A stretch of DNA of 64,000 nucleotides from Pyrococcus sp. NA2 (GTDB lineage Archaea; Methanobacteriota_B; Thermococci; Thermococcales; Thermococcaceae): positions 310,001 through 374,000 of the forward strand of contig NC_015474.1 of the NCBI RefSeq assembly GCF_000211475.1, read 5' to 3'. Of this stretch, positions 30,390-39,196 are shown piece by piece. A model generated the notes under the pieces. That model saw only the letters and a list, made by a program, of their open reading frames with translations, did not search any database and was not told the DNA's origin. A program made the position numbers and the translations under genes. Within the stretch, counting starts at the first letter, position 1; each line of letters opens with the position of its first letter.

Positions 30390-31781
30390 ATGAGCGAAAT
30401 TAGGAGGAGATTATGGGAGCTAGCGTGGCCAGCAATAGCTGGTAACATAAGCCAAACTCTTCTTAACTTAGTGGACACAATGATCGTTGGTCACGTGAGT
30501 GCAATAGCCCTTGGAGCCGTGGGCCTAGGGGGACAGGTAAGCTGGTTCATGTTCCCAATAATGATGGCAATATCAACGGGTACACTAGCCTTAGTGGCTA
30601 GAAGAGTTGGAGAGGGAAATTATGAGGAGGCCTCAAGAATAGCAGAACAAAGCATGTACATAGCATTCCTTATTGGAATTCCAGTCATGCTATTCGGGGT
30701 GTTCCTCGGAGATGAAGTTCTGCAAATTATGGGAGCTAGAGGAGAGGTACTAGAGATAGCTTATGAGTATCTGAAAGTCCTATTCCTTTTTTATCCGATC
30801 AGATTCGTTGGATTTGCATTCTTCTCAGCACTAAGGGGTGCTGGGGATACGAAAACTCCAATGAAGCTGAACATCATGATGAACGTTATAAATGCAATTC
30901 TTGATTATCTCCTCGTATTCGGAAAATTTGGCTTTCCAAAGCTTGGTCCAGTTGGGGCCGCTTGGGCCTCTGGAATAGGAATAACAACGTCATTCTTAGT
31001 GGGATTATATCTGTTTTTAACCCATAGACTAGTTTTGAAACCAGTATTCGAGCTCAGAATCAGGTTCAATATAGTGGAAAAGATACTTAGGATAGGGACT
31101 CCCACCATGCTTGAAAGGGGACTTTTCAGCTTTTATAACTTCCTTTATGTGAGTATTGTGGCAAGATTTGGAAAGATTGCCCTCTCAGCCCACTATATAG
31201 GATTAAGAGTGGAGAGCATTGCGTATATGCCGGCATTTGGATTCAGCATTGCCACATCAGCTTTAGTCGGTCAAAAACTTGGAGCGAAAAGACCTGATGA
31301 AGCTGAAAGGACTGTAAAAGAGGCTCTTAAGATGACAACTGCATTCATGACGGCCATGGCCTTCATACTAGTTGCCTTTCCAGGATATTTAACGGAACCC
31401 TTCCTCTCACATAGCGATCCAAACTACGAAGTTGTGAAGAGATTGGCAATAATATACTTAATAATAGTTGGAATAAGCGAAATTCCCCTGGGGATAACCT
31501 TCGTCCTTAGTGGAGCCCTGAGGGGAGCTGGAGATACTAAAAGTCCCCTGTATGTCACTTCAGTTAGCAAGTTGCTATTCCGTATAATCCCCTCCTATCT
31601 GCTTGGATTTGGATTTACGATTCCGGCATTTAACATAGGTCCCCTCATTTTCCCTGGATTCACATTTAAAGGACTTGGAGTTGTTGCTGCATGGATAGGG
31701 ATGAGCTTAGAAACGTTCATAACTGCAGGATTGTTCTGGCTAGTATTTAGAAGAGGAAGATGGAAGACAATCAAGATTTAG
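30390..31781 (+). CDS. MATE-family multidrug/cation exporter
   Basis: The 463-residue protein has twelve membrane helices in two homologous halves, the mark of MATE (NorM/DinF) exporters. Typical segments are AIAGNISQTLLNLVDTMIVGH at the N-terminus and the paired FSALRGAGDTKTP and LSGALRGAGDTKSP between the helices of each half. It would export organic cations in exchange for sodium ions or protons. A TATA-like CTTTTAAG near 30335 lies upstream. Its end overlaps the opposing regulator gene by 11 bases. Confidence 0.92.
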   Translation: MSEIRRRLWELAWPAIAGNISQTLLNLVDTMIVGHVSAIALGAVGLGGQVSWFMFPIMMAISTGTLALVARRVGEGNYEEASRIAEQSMYIAFLIGIPVMLFGVFLGDEVLQIMGARGEVLEIAYEYLKVLFLFYPIRFVGFAFFSALRGAGDTKTPMKLNIMMNVINAILDYLLVFGKFGFPKLGPVGAAWASGIGITTSFLVGLYLFLTHRLVLKPVFELRIRFNIVEKILRIGTPTMLERGLFSFYNFLYVSIVARFGKIALSAHYIGLRVESIAYMPAFGFSIATSALVGQKLGAKRPDEAERTVKEALKMTTAFMTAMAFILVAFPGYLTEPFLSHSDPNYEVVKRLAIIYLIIVGISEIPLGITFVLSGALRGAGDTKSPLYVTSVSKLLFRIIPSYLLGFGFTIPAFNIGPLIFPGFTFKGLGVVAAWIGMSLETFITAGLFWLVFRRGRWKTIKI

Positions 31782-32721
31782 CCTTTTTGAGTTCCTTTAT
31801 TATTTCAAGCAATTCATCGACGTCCCTTACTTCCTCTAGCATGTCCTTTGGAAGTATTGGAACGCTCTTAATGACTCCAGCTTTAGCCTTCTTTAGAACG
31901 AATATTCCCTCACTACCTATTACTTCTACCATCTGACTTACAAGTTCAGCTCTTCTAAGGGTTTTTCCGGTTTTTCTCTCATCTATACCCGTTAATAACT
32001 CTATCTCATCTTCTTCTTCCTTAGTTATTGCATTAAAGGGAGCGTTCTTTATTTTAACAACACTCATTCCCAGCTTCCTTAGTCTGTCAAATACTTCTCT
32101 CTCCAAGGCACTTTCCGGCTCAGATGTTAGGGAAACATCTTCAAGTCTTGCCTTTAGAACATCTATCGGTTTGACGAGAGGCTCGTCAAATATCTCCTCA
32201 AGTCTCAATGCGACCTCAACGCTTACGACTGATTCCCCCTTTTCGTACCTCTGAAGGCTTTTCCTAGAGATTCCCAAGATCCTTGCCAACTCAGCCAAAG
32301 TGTACCCATGTTCTTCCCTTAGCATCTTCAGCTTTCTACCGTCTATCTTAACATAGAATCCCCCTCTCTCAGCCATTATTAATGGAGGTTCACCCTCGGC
32401 AAACAAGGAATACAACGTTCCAGGAGTTATCGCGTATATCCCAAATCTCTCGTAAACAACACCATCTTCAAGTTCCGAGTTCTTACTTCTTAGACCAACT
32501 AGGAGAGGAGAAGCTCTAAAGAGTTTCGCCAACTTTTTTAAGTCTTTGGCCTGTTCCTCGCTGAACTTATCGATATTTGCAAGGGCCTTTATGAAGAGAA
32601 GAAGCAATCTCCTAGTTGCCACTAAGTCAAAACATCCACCTCTAAACTCAAGCTTCAACGTTTCGAACCCTATCCTTTTCAATATATCTTCGACAAAGTT
32701 TACAAGCTCTGATCTCTCCAT
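31771..32721 (-). CDS. HTH (XRE-type) transcriptional regulator, archaeal COG1395 family
   Basis: The 316-residue protein has an N-terminal nuclease-like fold domain (LRGGCFDLVATRRLLLLFIKALANID, in pieces) and a central XRE helix-turn-helix (LKMLREEHGYTLAELARILGISRKSLQRYEKGES, read in pieces) at about residues 130-165, then a charged C-terminal domain. This arrangement is typical of a conserved archaeal regulator family with unknown targets. Its TATA box at 32745-32752 lies about 25 bases before the ATG, so the mRNA is probably leaderless. Confidence 0.83.
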   Translation of the reverse strand: MERSELVNFVEDILKRIGFETLKLEFRGGCFDLVATRRLLLLFIKALANIDKFSEEQAKDLKKLAKLFRASPLLVGLRSKNSELEDGVVYERFGIYAITPGTLYSLFAEGEPPLIMAERGGFYVKIDGRKLKMLREEHGYTLAELARILGISRKSLQRYEKGESVVSVEVALRLEEIFDEPLVKPIDVLKARLEDVSLTSEPESALEREVFDRLRKLGMSVVKIKNAPFNAITKEEEDEIELLTGIDERKTGKTLRRAELVSQMVEVIGSEGIFVLKKAKAGVIKSVPILPKDMLEEVRDVDELLEIIKELKKAKS

Positions 32722-32744
32722 CGATATGAACTACGATAGAAAGG

Positions 32745-32752
32745 TTTATAAA
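32745..32752 (-). promoter_or_regulatory. Promoter of the HTH regulator, leaderless
   Basis: TTTATAAA at 32745-32752 is centred 27 bases from the regulator's ATG (32721), and the intervening sequence shows no ribosome binding site. Confidence 0.55.
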
Positions 32753-32807
32753 TACTTGGGCCTAGCCAACCTAATTATTTTTATTCTCCAAGGAGAGATT
32801 TTGAAAC

Positions 32808-33587
32808 ATGAAGCTCCTGATCACGGCATCATCGAGAGGGATAGGGTTCAATCTCGCTAAACAATTACTGGAAGCGGGACATGAAGTAACAATAACCTCA
32901 AGCAATCTTGATAACCTCAGGAAGGCCTATGAGGAACTAAAGGATATTGGTAAGATCCATTATTTCAAAGCTAACCTCCTCTCAAAGGAAGATGTTAAGC
33001 TCTTAATAAAAGAGGCATGGGAGAGCATGGGACGTATCGAGGGTTTCATTTGGAACGCACCGAACATAAAGTGTGAGCCCTGCATGGTTCATGAGGCTAG
33101 ATATACAGACTGGGAAGAAGCAGCATTGCTACATCTTGCTATTCCAGGCTATATAACAACTTTGCTAGTCCAAGCTTGGTTAGAGATGAAAATTAGAGGC
33201 GTGATAATTTACTTAAGCTCTGCTTCAGTTCTCGAACCAATGCCCCCCCTACTTTTAGCTGACTCTGCAAGGGCTGGACTTGTTCAATTGGCAAAGGGGG
33301 TATCGAGAACTTATGGAAGAAAAGGAATCAGGGCCTATACGGTTTTACTTGGAAGCTTTGATACTCCTGGGGCCAGAGAAAATCTCAAAAAATTAGCCGA
33401 AGAAAGAGGAGTAAGCTTTGAGGAGTTGTGGAAAAAGGAGGTCATAGAAAGAACACCATTGAGAAGAACAGGAAAATGGAAAGAACTAGGAGCTCTTATA
33501 AACTTCCTACTTAGCGAAAATGCAGAATACATGTTAGGCTCAACCATAATCTTCGACGGAGCAATGACGCACGCTGTAAACCTCTAA
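32808..33587 (+). CDS. Short-chain dehydrogenase/reductase homologue lacking the YxxxK motif
   Basis: The 259-residue protein has the SDR fold: a TxxxRGIG nucleotide loop (TASSRGIGFNLAKQL), a segment WNAP in place of NNAG, the catalytic Ser region IIYLSSASV and the C-terminal GSTIIFDGAMTH. The usual YxxxK catalytic pair is replaced by A-D-S-A-R in LLLADSARAGLVQL, so Tyr is Ala and Lys is Arg. It may still bind NAD(P) but its chemistry is uncertain. The neighbours give no substrate clue. Confidence 0.82.
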   Translation: MKLLITASSRGIGFNLAKQLLEAGHEVTITSSNLDNLRKAYEELKDIGKIHYFKANLLSKEDVKLLIKEAWESMGRIEGFIWNAPNIKCEPCMVHEARYTDWEEAALLHLAIPGYITTLLVQAWLEMKIRGVIIYLSSASVLEPMPPLLLADSARAGLVQLAKGVSRTYGRKGIRAYTVLLGSFDTPGARENLKKLAEERGVSFEELWKKEVIERTPLRRTGKWKELGALINFLLSENAEYMLGSTIIFDGAMTHAVNL

Positions 33588-33599
33588 AAGGTGAGAACA

Positions 33600-34076
33600 A
33601 TGATTTTAGAGAAAGTAATAAGGCCTAGATACAAGATCATGGTGATGAAGAAGGCCAATGTTGAAGACCTAAAAAAGGGAGGACTTCAAGTTGTAGAACT
33701 CATGGACAATTCCGAATTAGCGATCGAGTACTTCGTCGATTCAACGTTTGGAAAGTTCATCTATATAATCAAGACTGAAGATGGCAGAATATTCCTTGCT
33801 AGAGGAGATAAGGAATTAAAGAATCCAGAAAAAACGTTCCTTGTGAAAGATGAAAATGGCCTGAAAAAGTCGCTAATTTCACAAGTAAATGGAAAAGAAA
33901 GGATAAAATTTAGAGGTATTTCACTAGGAATTGCAGTAGTCCTCGGATTCCTGTTGTCTATCTTGACGAATAAAGAGGACTACGTGTTCGTCTTCATATT
34001 CATTATGAGCATGCTTGAGAGTTTTCTCGAGAGGATCGTCATGTTCTACTTCCTCGGTTACTGCGAGGCTCTTTAA
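33600..34076 (+). CDS. Hypothetical membrane-anchored protein
   Basis: The 158-residue protein has a soluble, mixed-charge N-terminal part (about residues 1-100) and two hydrophobic helices at the C-terminus (about 107-123 and 127-150). Start is the ATG at 33600 after GGTGAG. It follows the SDR gene by 12 bases and is probably co-transcribed. Family not recognised. Its 3' end overlaps the opposing moaC gene by 38 bases. Confidence 0.65.
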   Translation: MILEKVIRPRYKIMVMKKANVEDLKKGGLQVVELMDNSELAIEYFVDSTFGKFIYIIKTEDGRIFLARGDKELKNPEKTFLVKDENGLKKSLISQVNGKERIKFRGISLGIAVVLGFLLSILTNKEDYVFVFIFIMSMLESFLERIVMFYFLGYCEAL

Positions 34077-34533
34077 CCTTCTCTACAACCCTAATATCTT
34101 CTATCCTTGTGAAGGGGTACTGTCCTTTCTCATCCTTCTCAACCGCCTTCACCATATCCCAAATCGTTAATAACGCAACAGTGACTCCCGTAAGAGCCTC
34201 CATCTCGACTCCAGTCTTGTAGTAGGCCCTAACCTCGCAGGTAACCTCTATGTAATCCTCTCCGAATTCAAAGGTTATGTCAACTCCAGTAAGAGGTATT
34301 GGATGACACAGGGGAATTATTTCAGGTGTCTTTTTGACGGCCAATATACCAGCTATTTGAGCTGTGGCTAAGACATTTCCTTTCTCTATCTTTCCTTCTT
34401 TTATCAGCCGTACTGTTTTGGGCCTTAACCTTATCCTCCCCTTGGCGATCGCCCTTCTAAATACCACATCCTTATGTCCTATCTCAACCATCTTAACTCC
34501 TCTCTCATCAACGTGAGTCAACTTCTCCACCAC
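34039..34533 (-). CDS. moaC: Cyclic pyranopterin monophosphate synthase MoaC
   Basis: The 164-residue enzyme forms cyclic pyranopterin monophosphate in molybdopterin (here tungstopterin) synthesis. Conserved parts are [28 protein letters not shown] and [20 protein letters not shown] (in part). I choose a GTG at 34533 because GAGGAGGTGG lies 5 bases upstream and the family starts here; a longer open frame reaches 34599 and would overlap the tiaS start. Thermococcales depend on tungsten enzymes. Confidence 0.93.
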   Translation of the reverse strand: MVEKLTHVDERGVKMVEIGHKDVVFRRAIAKGRIRLRPKTVRLIKEGKIEKGNVLATAQIAGILAVKKTPEIIPLCHPIPLTGVDITFEFGEDYIEVTCEVRAYYKTGVEMEALTGVTVALLTIWDMVKAVEKDEKGQYPFTRIEDIRVVEKVKEPRSNRGSRT

Positions 34534-34558
34534 GAAAACCACCTCCTCAAGGTTAGAT

Positions 34559-34566
34559 TTTATAAA
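34559..34566. promoter_or_regulatory. Palindromic TATA between moaC and tiaS
   Basis: TTTATAAA at 34559-34566 lies 22 bases before the tiaS ATG (34588), so tiaS is probably leaderless. On the minus strand the same box would start moaC near 34535, which would cut off its GAGGAGGTGG; an A/T-rich box at 34570-34577 would place that start near 34547 and keep the site, so moaC more likely uses the latter. Confidence 0.5.
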
Positions 34567-34587
34567 CCTAAAATTTTTCTCACAAAC

Positions 34588-35856
34588 ATGCTCCTCCACA
34601 TTGGAATAGACGACACTGACTCTCCAAATGGCATGTGCACAACTTATATAGGTGCCGTCTTGTATAGGGAGCTCTCTAAATTCGGTGAGCCTATTGATTT
34701 GCCCAGACTAATCCGGTTAAATCCAAATATCCCATACAAGACAAGGGGCAATGGAGCGGTCGCATTAACGTTTGACATCCTTGAAGAATACGTTGATGAG
34801 GCAAAGGAGCTTGTGATTGAAAAAGTTAGAGAGCTTGCAGAGATTAATGATGAGAATACAAATCCAGGAATAGCATTCTTAGAAGGAGATATTCCTGAAG
34901 TTCTAAGGAGATTTTCCATTAAGGCGTTAAGGGAGCATGTAACTATAAAGGAAGCTGAGGAGATATCCAAGAAAATAAAAGCTGAGATCATAAAATTTAA
35001 ACTTGGAAGGGGAATTATTGGAGCTCTTGCAGCCATAGGATATCCGCTAGATAAGTACACTTATGAATTGCTTGCATACAGAAAACCAGAGAATAGAAAA
35101 AAGGAGAGAAACGTAGACAGGGAAAGCGTCTTTAAAATGGACGAAAGGTTTTATCCATTCACATATGATAATGTAGATCCTTACAAGAGAACCGTGCTTA
35201 TAACTCCACACGGTAGGGATCCTGTTCTCTTAGGTATAAGAGGGATAGACAGAGGAAAGGTTCTCCAAGCCTTTGAAGAGCTCATAATTAAGGAGGAGGT
35301 AACCCTAGTTCAGCTTTACAAGACCAATCAAAGTACCGACGACCATCTAGTTTGGAAAAAAGTGAAGGACATTAGGTTGTACGACAACGTTATAGTTAGG
35401 GGAAAGGTTGCATCCAAATATTGGGAAAAAGGGAGGCACGTGTTCTTTGAGCTTGAAGATGAAACGGGAAAAATTAGGGTTGCAGCGTTTGAACCTACAA
35501 AGAAGTTTAGGAACTATGTAAGAAAACTGATTCCAGGAGACGAGGTGATAGTCGCCGGTGGAGTTAAGGAGCATGAGGGGGTTTTAACTATAAACCTAGA
35601 AAAGCTATATCCCGTAAAACTCGTTCCAAAGGTCGAATATAGGAAACCAAAATGTCCAAAATGCGGGGGAACTATGAAAAGCAAGGGAGATTACTTGAAG
35701 TGTAAAAGATGCGGTTATAAGATGCCAAAGATCTTGATCCCGATCAAACTGCCAAGAGATCTTAAGCCTAAAATTTATGAAGTTCCTCCAGATGCCAGGA
35801 AACATCTTGCAAGGCCACTAGTCCTCTTCGGTTCCGAAGAAAAGTTTGTGAGATAG
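34588..35856 (+). CDS. tiaS: tRNA(Ile2) 2-agmatinylcytidine synthetase TiaS
   Basis: The 422-residue enzyme attaches agmatine to C34 of the tRNA-Ile with a CAU anticodon so it reads AUA. The N-terminal catalytic segment is [20 protein letters not shown]; later come an OB-fold ([21 protein letters not shown], in part) and a zinc ribbon with Cys pairs in CPKCGG and CKRCGY. The start at 34588 fits both the family N-terminus and the TATA distance; an upstream extension of the open frame covers the moaC leader and is spurious. Confidence 0.93.
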   Translation: MLLHIGIDDTDSPNGMCTTYIGAVLYRELSKFGEPIDLPRLIRLNPNIPYKTRGNGAVALTFDILEEYVDEAKELVIEKVRELAEINDENTNPGIAFLEGDIPEVLRRFSIKALREHVTIKEAEEISKKIKAEIIKFKLGRGIIGALAAIGYPLDKYTYELLAYRKPENRKKERNVDRESVFKMDERFYPFTYDNVDPYKRTVLITPHGRDPVLLGIRGIDRGKVLQAFEELIIKEEVTLVQLYKTNQSTDDHLVWKKVKDIRLYDNVIVRGKVASKYWEKGRHVFFELEDETGKIRVAAFEPTKKFRNYVRKLIPGDEVIVAGGVKEHEGVLTINLEKLYPVKLVPKVEYRKPKCPKCGGTMKSKGDYLKCKRCGYKMPKILIPIKLPRDLKPKIYEVPPDARKHLARPLVLFGSEEKFVR

Positions 35857-35901
35857 CAAAAATCTTTTATCGCCATTCTCAGAGTAAGGGGACGAAGGCC
35901 T

Positions 35902-37383
35902 ATGCCAAAGCTACGAAGGTTCATAAACATCTCAGAGGACATTTTTGTCATAAGGAATTTAATTGGAGCAATACTTCAAGGTATAGGTCTAGCATATCTA
36001 ATTCCGATTCTGCTAGCCTGGTTCTATCCAGAGGAGATAAAATACGTTGTATATTTCGCTATTCCTGGAGTAGCCAGCATAATCCTTGGATTCCTGCTTT
36101 CCCTTCACATAGAACACATTGAAGATGTAAACTTAAGACAGGCCATGATGGCTTCAGCGTTCGTATGGCTTTTTGCATCTTTAGTTAGCGTTGTTCCATT
36201 CCTCTTCATAGCAAAGATGAGCTTTATAGATTCCCTCTTTGAGACAATGAGTGCATGGACTGGAACTGGATTAACGATGATGAGCAACCTAGAGAGCTAT
36301 CCAAAGATGATCCTCTTCTGGAGAGCCTGGATGCAGTGGCTCGGTGGAATAGGAATAGTTCTCGTGGCCCTTACCGTCTTGATAAGACCCGGAGTTGCGG
36401 CAGCCAGGCTATATAGGGCCGAGGCCAGGACTGAGAGAATCCTTCCAAACTTCGTGAACACCGCCAAAATAATTGTACAGATATATACAGCATTAACCCT
36501 CGTCGGAGCTTACCTTTACTATATAAATGGGATGGACCTGTTTGATGCGTTCATACACTCAATGACAGGGCTTGGAACGGGTGGTATGAGTAGTCATGAT
36601 CTCAGCATAGGTTACTTCCACTCCCTTGCAATAGAGACGATAACGATATTCCTAATGATAATGGGTGCCACAAACTTCACCGTCCATTACAGGATTTTCA
36701 GGGATAGAACTCTGAAGAGCTTTTTTAAAGACATCCAGGTAAAAACGATGTTATACCTGCTTGGTATAACGATCCCCCTCATCACGATTTCCCTGATATC
36801 TTTCGGTCACATCAATCCAATTAGAGCACTAAGAGAGGCAATGTTCCATGCTGTATCGGCAATAAGTTGTACTGGATTCAGCATAGGAGATTTATCAAAG
36901 TATCCGGAGGTTGACAAGGTTCTATTGACCCTCCTCATGATTATAGGAGGTAGCGCGGGTAGTACCTCTGGAGGAATAAAACTAATAAGAATAGCCTTAA
37001 CTTTTGAAAGCCTTAAATGGACGATTCAACAAGCCATACTTCCAAAGGGAGCAATAATAAGGAGAAAGGTCGGAGAATACGAGTTCTCTGAGGATGAAAT
37101 CCAGGAAGTTCTTGGCTTTACAATGACGTACTTCGCGTTCCTATTCCTGGGAACTATGTACATGATGCTAAGATTGGGAGCTAGATTTGCAGATGCTCTC
37201 TTTGAGAGTGCATCCGCTATAGGAAATGTCGGACTCAGCGTAGGCATAACTTCTCCTCTCCTTCCTCCAGACATAAAGATTCTCCTAATAATCCTGATGT
37301 GGGTTGGTAGGCTTGAGATATTCCCGACCCTAGTGTTCATCGTGGGAGTTGCCATGATGATACCTAGGAGGGCCGAGAGGTGA
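35902..37383 (+). CDS. trkH: TrkH/KtrB-family potassium transporter subunit
   Basis: The 493-residue membrane protein has the four-fold M-P-M organisation of Trk/Ktr transporters. The filter-like segments are visible: AWTGTGLTMM, SMTGLGTGGMSS, AISCTGFSIGD and SAIGNVGLSVG, plus the usual WMQWLGGIGIVLVAL and WVGRLEIFPTLVF. It would take up potassium ions, usually with a TrkA-type regulatory protein; none is in the window. Its stop overlaps the GTG of the following ATPase gene by 4 bases. Confidence 0.93.
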   Translation: MPKLRRFINISEDIFVIRNLIGAILQGIGLAYLIPILLAWFYPEEIKYVVYFAIPGVASIILGFLLSLHIEHIEDVNLRQAMMASAFVWLFASLVSVVPFLFIAKMSFIDSLFETMSAWTGTGLTMMSNLESYPKMILFWRAWMQWLGGIGIVLVALTVLIRPGVAAARLYRAEARTERILPNFVNTAKIIVQIYTALTLVGAYLYYINGMDLFDAFIHSMTGLGTGGMSSHDLSIGYFHSLAIETITIFLMIMGATNFTVHYRIFRDRTLKSFFKDIQVKTMLYLLGITIPLITISLISFGHINPIRALREAMFHAVSAISCTGFSIGDLSKYPEVDKVLLTLLMIIGGSAGSTSGGIKLIRIALTFESLKWTIQQAILPKGAIIRRKVGEYEFSEDEIQEVLGFTMTYFAFLFLGTMYMMLRLGARFADALFESASAIGNVGLSVGITSPLLPPDIKILLIILMWVGRLEIFPTLVFIVGVAMMIPRRAER

Positions 37384-38240
37384 ACATAATCGAGGTTGAA
37401 AACGTCAGCTTTAGGTATGGTAACTCAAGGAGATATTCTCTCAAGGATGTGAGTTTAGAGGTTAAAAAGGGAGAGTTCATAGGGATAATAGGGCCAAGCG
37501 GAAGTGGAAAGTCAACCTTCTGTTTAACATTAAACGGGCTAATACCTCATTCAATAAGCGGTGATTTTAAGGGGAACGTCATCGTTGATGGTTTAAACAC
37601 TAGAGATCATTCCGTTGCTGAATTGTCAACAAGAGTTGGTTTGATATTCCAAAATCCAGATTCACAGCTGTTCAACATGACCGTTCTTGAAGAGGTAGCC
37701 TTTGCCTTGGAAAATTTAGGAGTTGAGAGGGATGAAATGTGGAGGAGAATTAAGTGGGCACTTAAGCTAGTGAGACTTTGGGACAAGAGGGAGGAATTTC
37801 CTCCGAACCTCAGCGGAGGGGAAAAGCAGAGGTTAGCGATAGCGAGCGTTCTTGTTATGAAGCCAAAGGTGATAGTCCTTGATGAGCCAACATCCCAGCT
37901 TGACCCTATTGGCAGAGAAGAAGTTCTAGGGTTAGTCAAGCTACTCAATAGAGAGGAGAATATAACGATAATTCTTGTTGAGCATAACACCGACTTTTTA
38001 CTGGAATACGCAGATAGGATATTCGTTTTCAATGAAGGTAGAATTGTCATGGAGGGGAAGCCTGAGGAGGTATTTGAAAACGTTGAGATGCTGGAAAAAA
38101 TTGGAGTTAAGATACCCACAAGGGTGAAGATAGGCTATGAATTAATGAAAAGGGGAATAATCAACAGGGCTGTTCTAAGCAGGGAAGAAGTGGTGGAGGT
38201 CTTAAGATGGGCATATCAGCGAACAAATTACTCAAAGTAA
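37380..38240 (+). CDS. ABC transporter ATPase, EcfA/CbiO type
   Basis: The 286-residue protein is an ABC ATPase closest to the energy-coupling-factor (CbiO/EcfA) group. Walker A is GPSGSGKS (residues 38-45), the Q-loop is FQNPDSQLFNMTV, the signature is LSGGEKQRLAIA and Walker B is VIVLDEPTSQLDP, with the His switch in LVEHNTDFL. It starts with GTG at 37380, overlapping trkH, and its end overlaps a DppB-type permease gene by 34 bases. ATPases of this subtype normally pair with EcfT, not with Dpp-type permeases, so the combination is unusual. Confidence 0.88.
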   Translation: MNIIEVENVSFRYGNSRRYSLKDVSLEVKKGEFIGIIGPSGSGKSTFCLTLNGLIPHSISGDFKGNVIVDGLNTRDHSVAELSTRVGLIFQNPDSQLFNMTVLEEVAFALENLGVERDEMWRRIKWALKLVRLWDKREEFPPNLSGGEKQRLAIASVLVMKPKVIVLDEPTSQLDPIGREEVLGLVKLLNREENITIILVEHNTDFLLEYADRIFVFNEGRIVMEGKPEEVFENVEMLEKIGVKIPTRVKIGYELMKRGIINRAVLSREEVVEVLRWAYQRTNYSK

Positions 38241-39196
38241 TTGGGATATACGTCTCACTATTCTTAATTGTGATAGTTATAGCTGGAGTCACTGGGATTA
38301 AGATAACAAAGATCTATGCAGAGGAAGCAATTGGATACATAAAAGTGAACAATCCAAGTTTTTACGAGCAATTAGCCAAAAATGCAAGTAGGGAGGGAGT
38401 GCCTGTTGAAAAATATTACTACAAGCTCCTCTTGTCTAGGGTTAGTGAAAAAGATAATGTAATATCCGTTGGCCTTGGAATGCTTAGAAAGTCAAAATTA
38501 TATCTTAAGAACACGCCAAATCTTAATTTGAGCAGGGCTATAGTGGTAAGCCTTGGTATTATTGGAGTATCCTTTTTCATTGCAACGCTTGTGGGGGCAG
38601 TTTTAGGTTTTAAGTTCCCAGGTAGTAGAGGTATTAGGGTTATGGCCAAATTCTTCAATGGACTCCCCTCATGGTGGGTAGGGGTTGCATTAATTCTACT
38701 CCTCGTTATAAAGCTCAAAGTCTTCTCAGTTTCGGATATAGCGACAAACAACCCATCCCTAGCTAGGTACCTCCTACCGATAATAACGTTGGTGTTAATC
38801 TATATTTGGGAAATTGCGGACTTCATTTCACACGAGGTTCCCAGGGAATTGAACATGCCCTACATCATGGCAGACAGAGCTAAAGGATTGCCCGAAAGGA
38901 TTGTGAAGAGACATGTTCTCAGAAACATGGCAATAACATTAAGTGCATTCAATTTCCAAAAATTTGGAGAAATATTCACGGATTTTATGATCATCGACGT
39001 GCTCTTTGGGCTTGGAGGACTAGGTTCTCTATTGAGGAGAAGTTTCGTGAGAGAAATAGTTCCTCCCTATGGAGTGATAGTTCAATTCAATTATCACCTG
39101 TTCTTTGTAGTCACGCTGACCATAATGACGATCTTGTTCATTATTTCCCTGGTACTAGAGGTTGTGAAGGGAATACTTGACCCCCGGGTGAGCTAA
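38207..39196 (+). CDS. ABC permease, DppB/OppB type
   Basis: The 329-residue protein has a first membrane helix, a soluble segment of about 75 residues, and five further helices. The coupling (EAA) loop is MADRAKGLPERIVKRHVLRN, and FGLGGLGSLLRRSFVR and a C-terminal DPRVS are typical of the DppB/OppB peptide-transport group. It is translated right after the EcfA-type ATPase (34-base overlap) and abuts the DppC-type gene with no gap. Substrate unknown. Confidence 0.83.
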   Translation: MGISANKLLKVIGIYVSLFLIVIVIAGVTGIKITKIYAEEAIGYIKVNNPSFYEQLAKNASREGVPVEKYYYKLLLSRVSEKDNVISVGLGMLRKSKLYLKNTPNLNLSRAIVVSLGIIGVSFFIATLVGAVLGFKFPGSRGIRVMAKFFNGLPSWWVGVALILLLVIKLKVFSVSDIATNNPSLARYLLPIITLVLIYIWEIADFISHEVPRELNMPYIMADRAKGLPERIVKRHVLRNMAITLSAFNFQKFGEIFTDFMIIDVLFGLGGLGSLLRRSFVREIVPPYGVIVQFNYHLFFVVTLTIMTILFIISLVLEVVKGILDPRVS

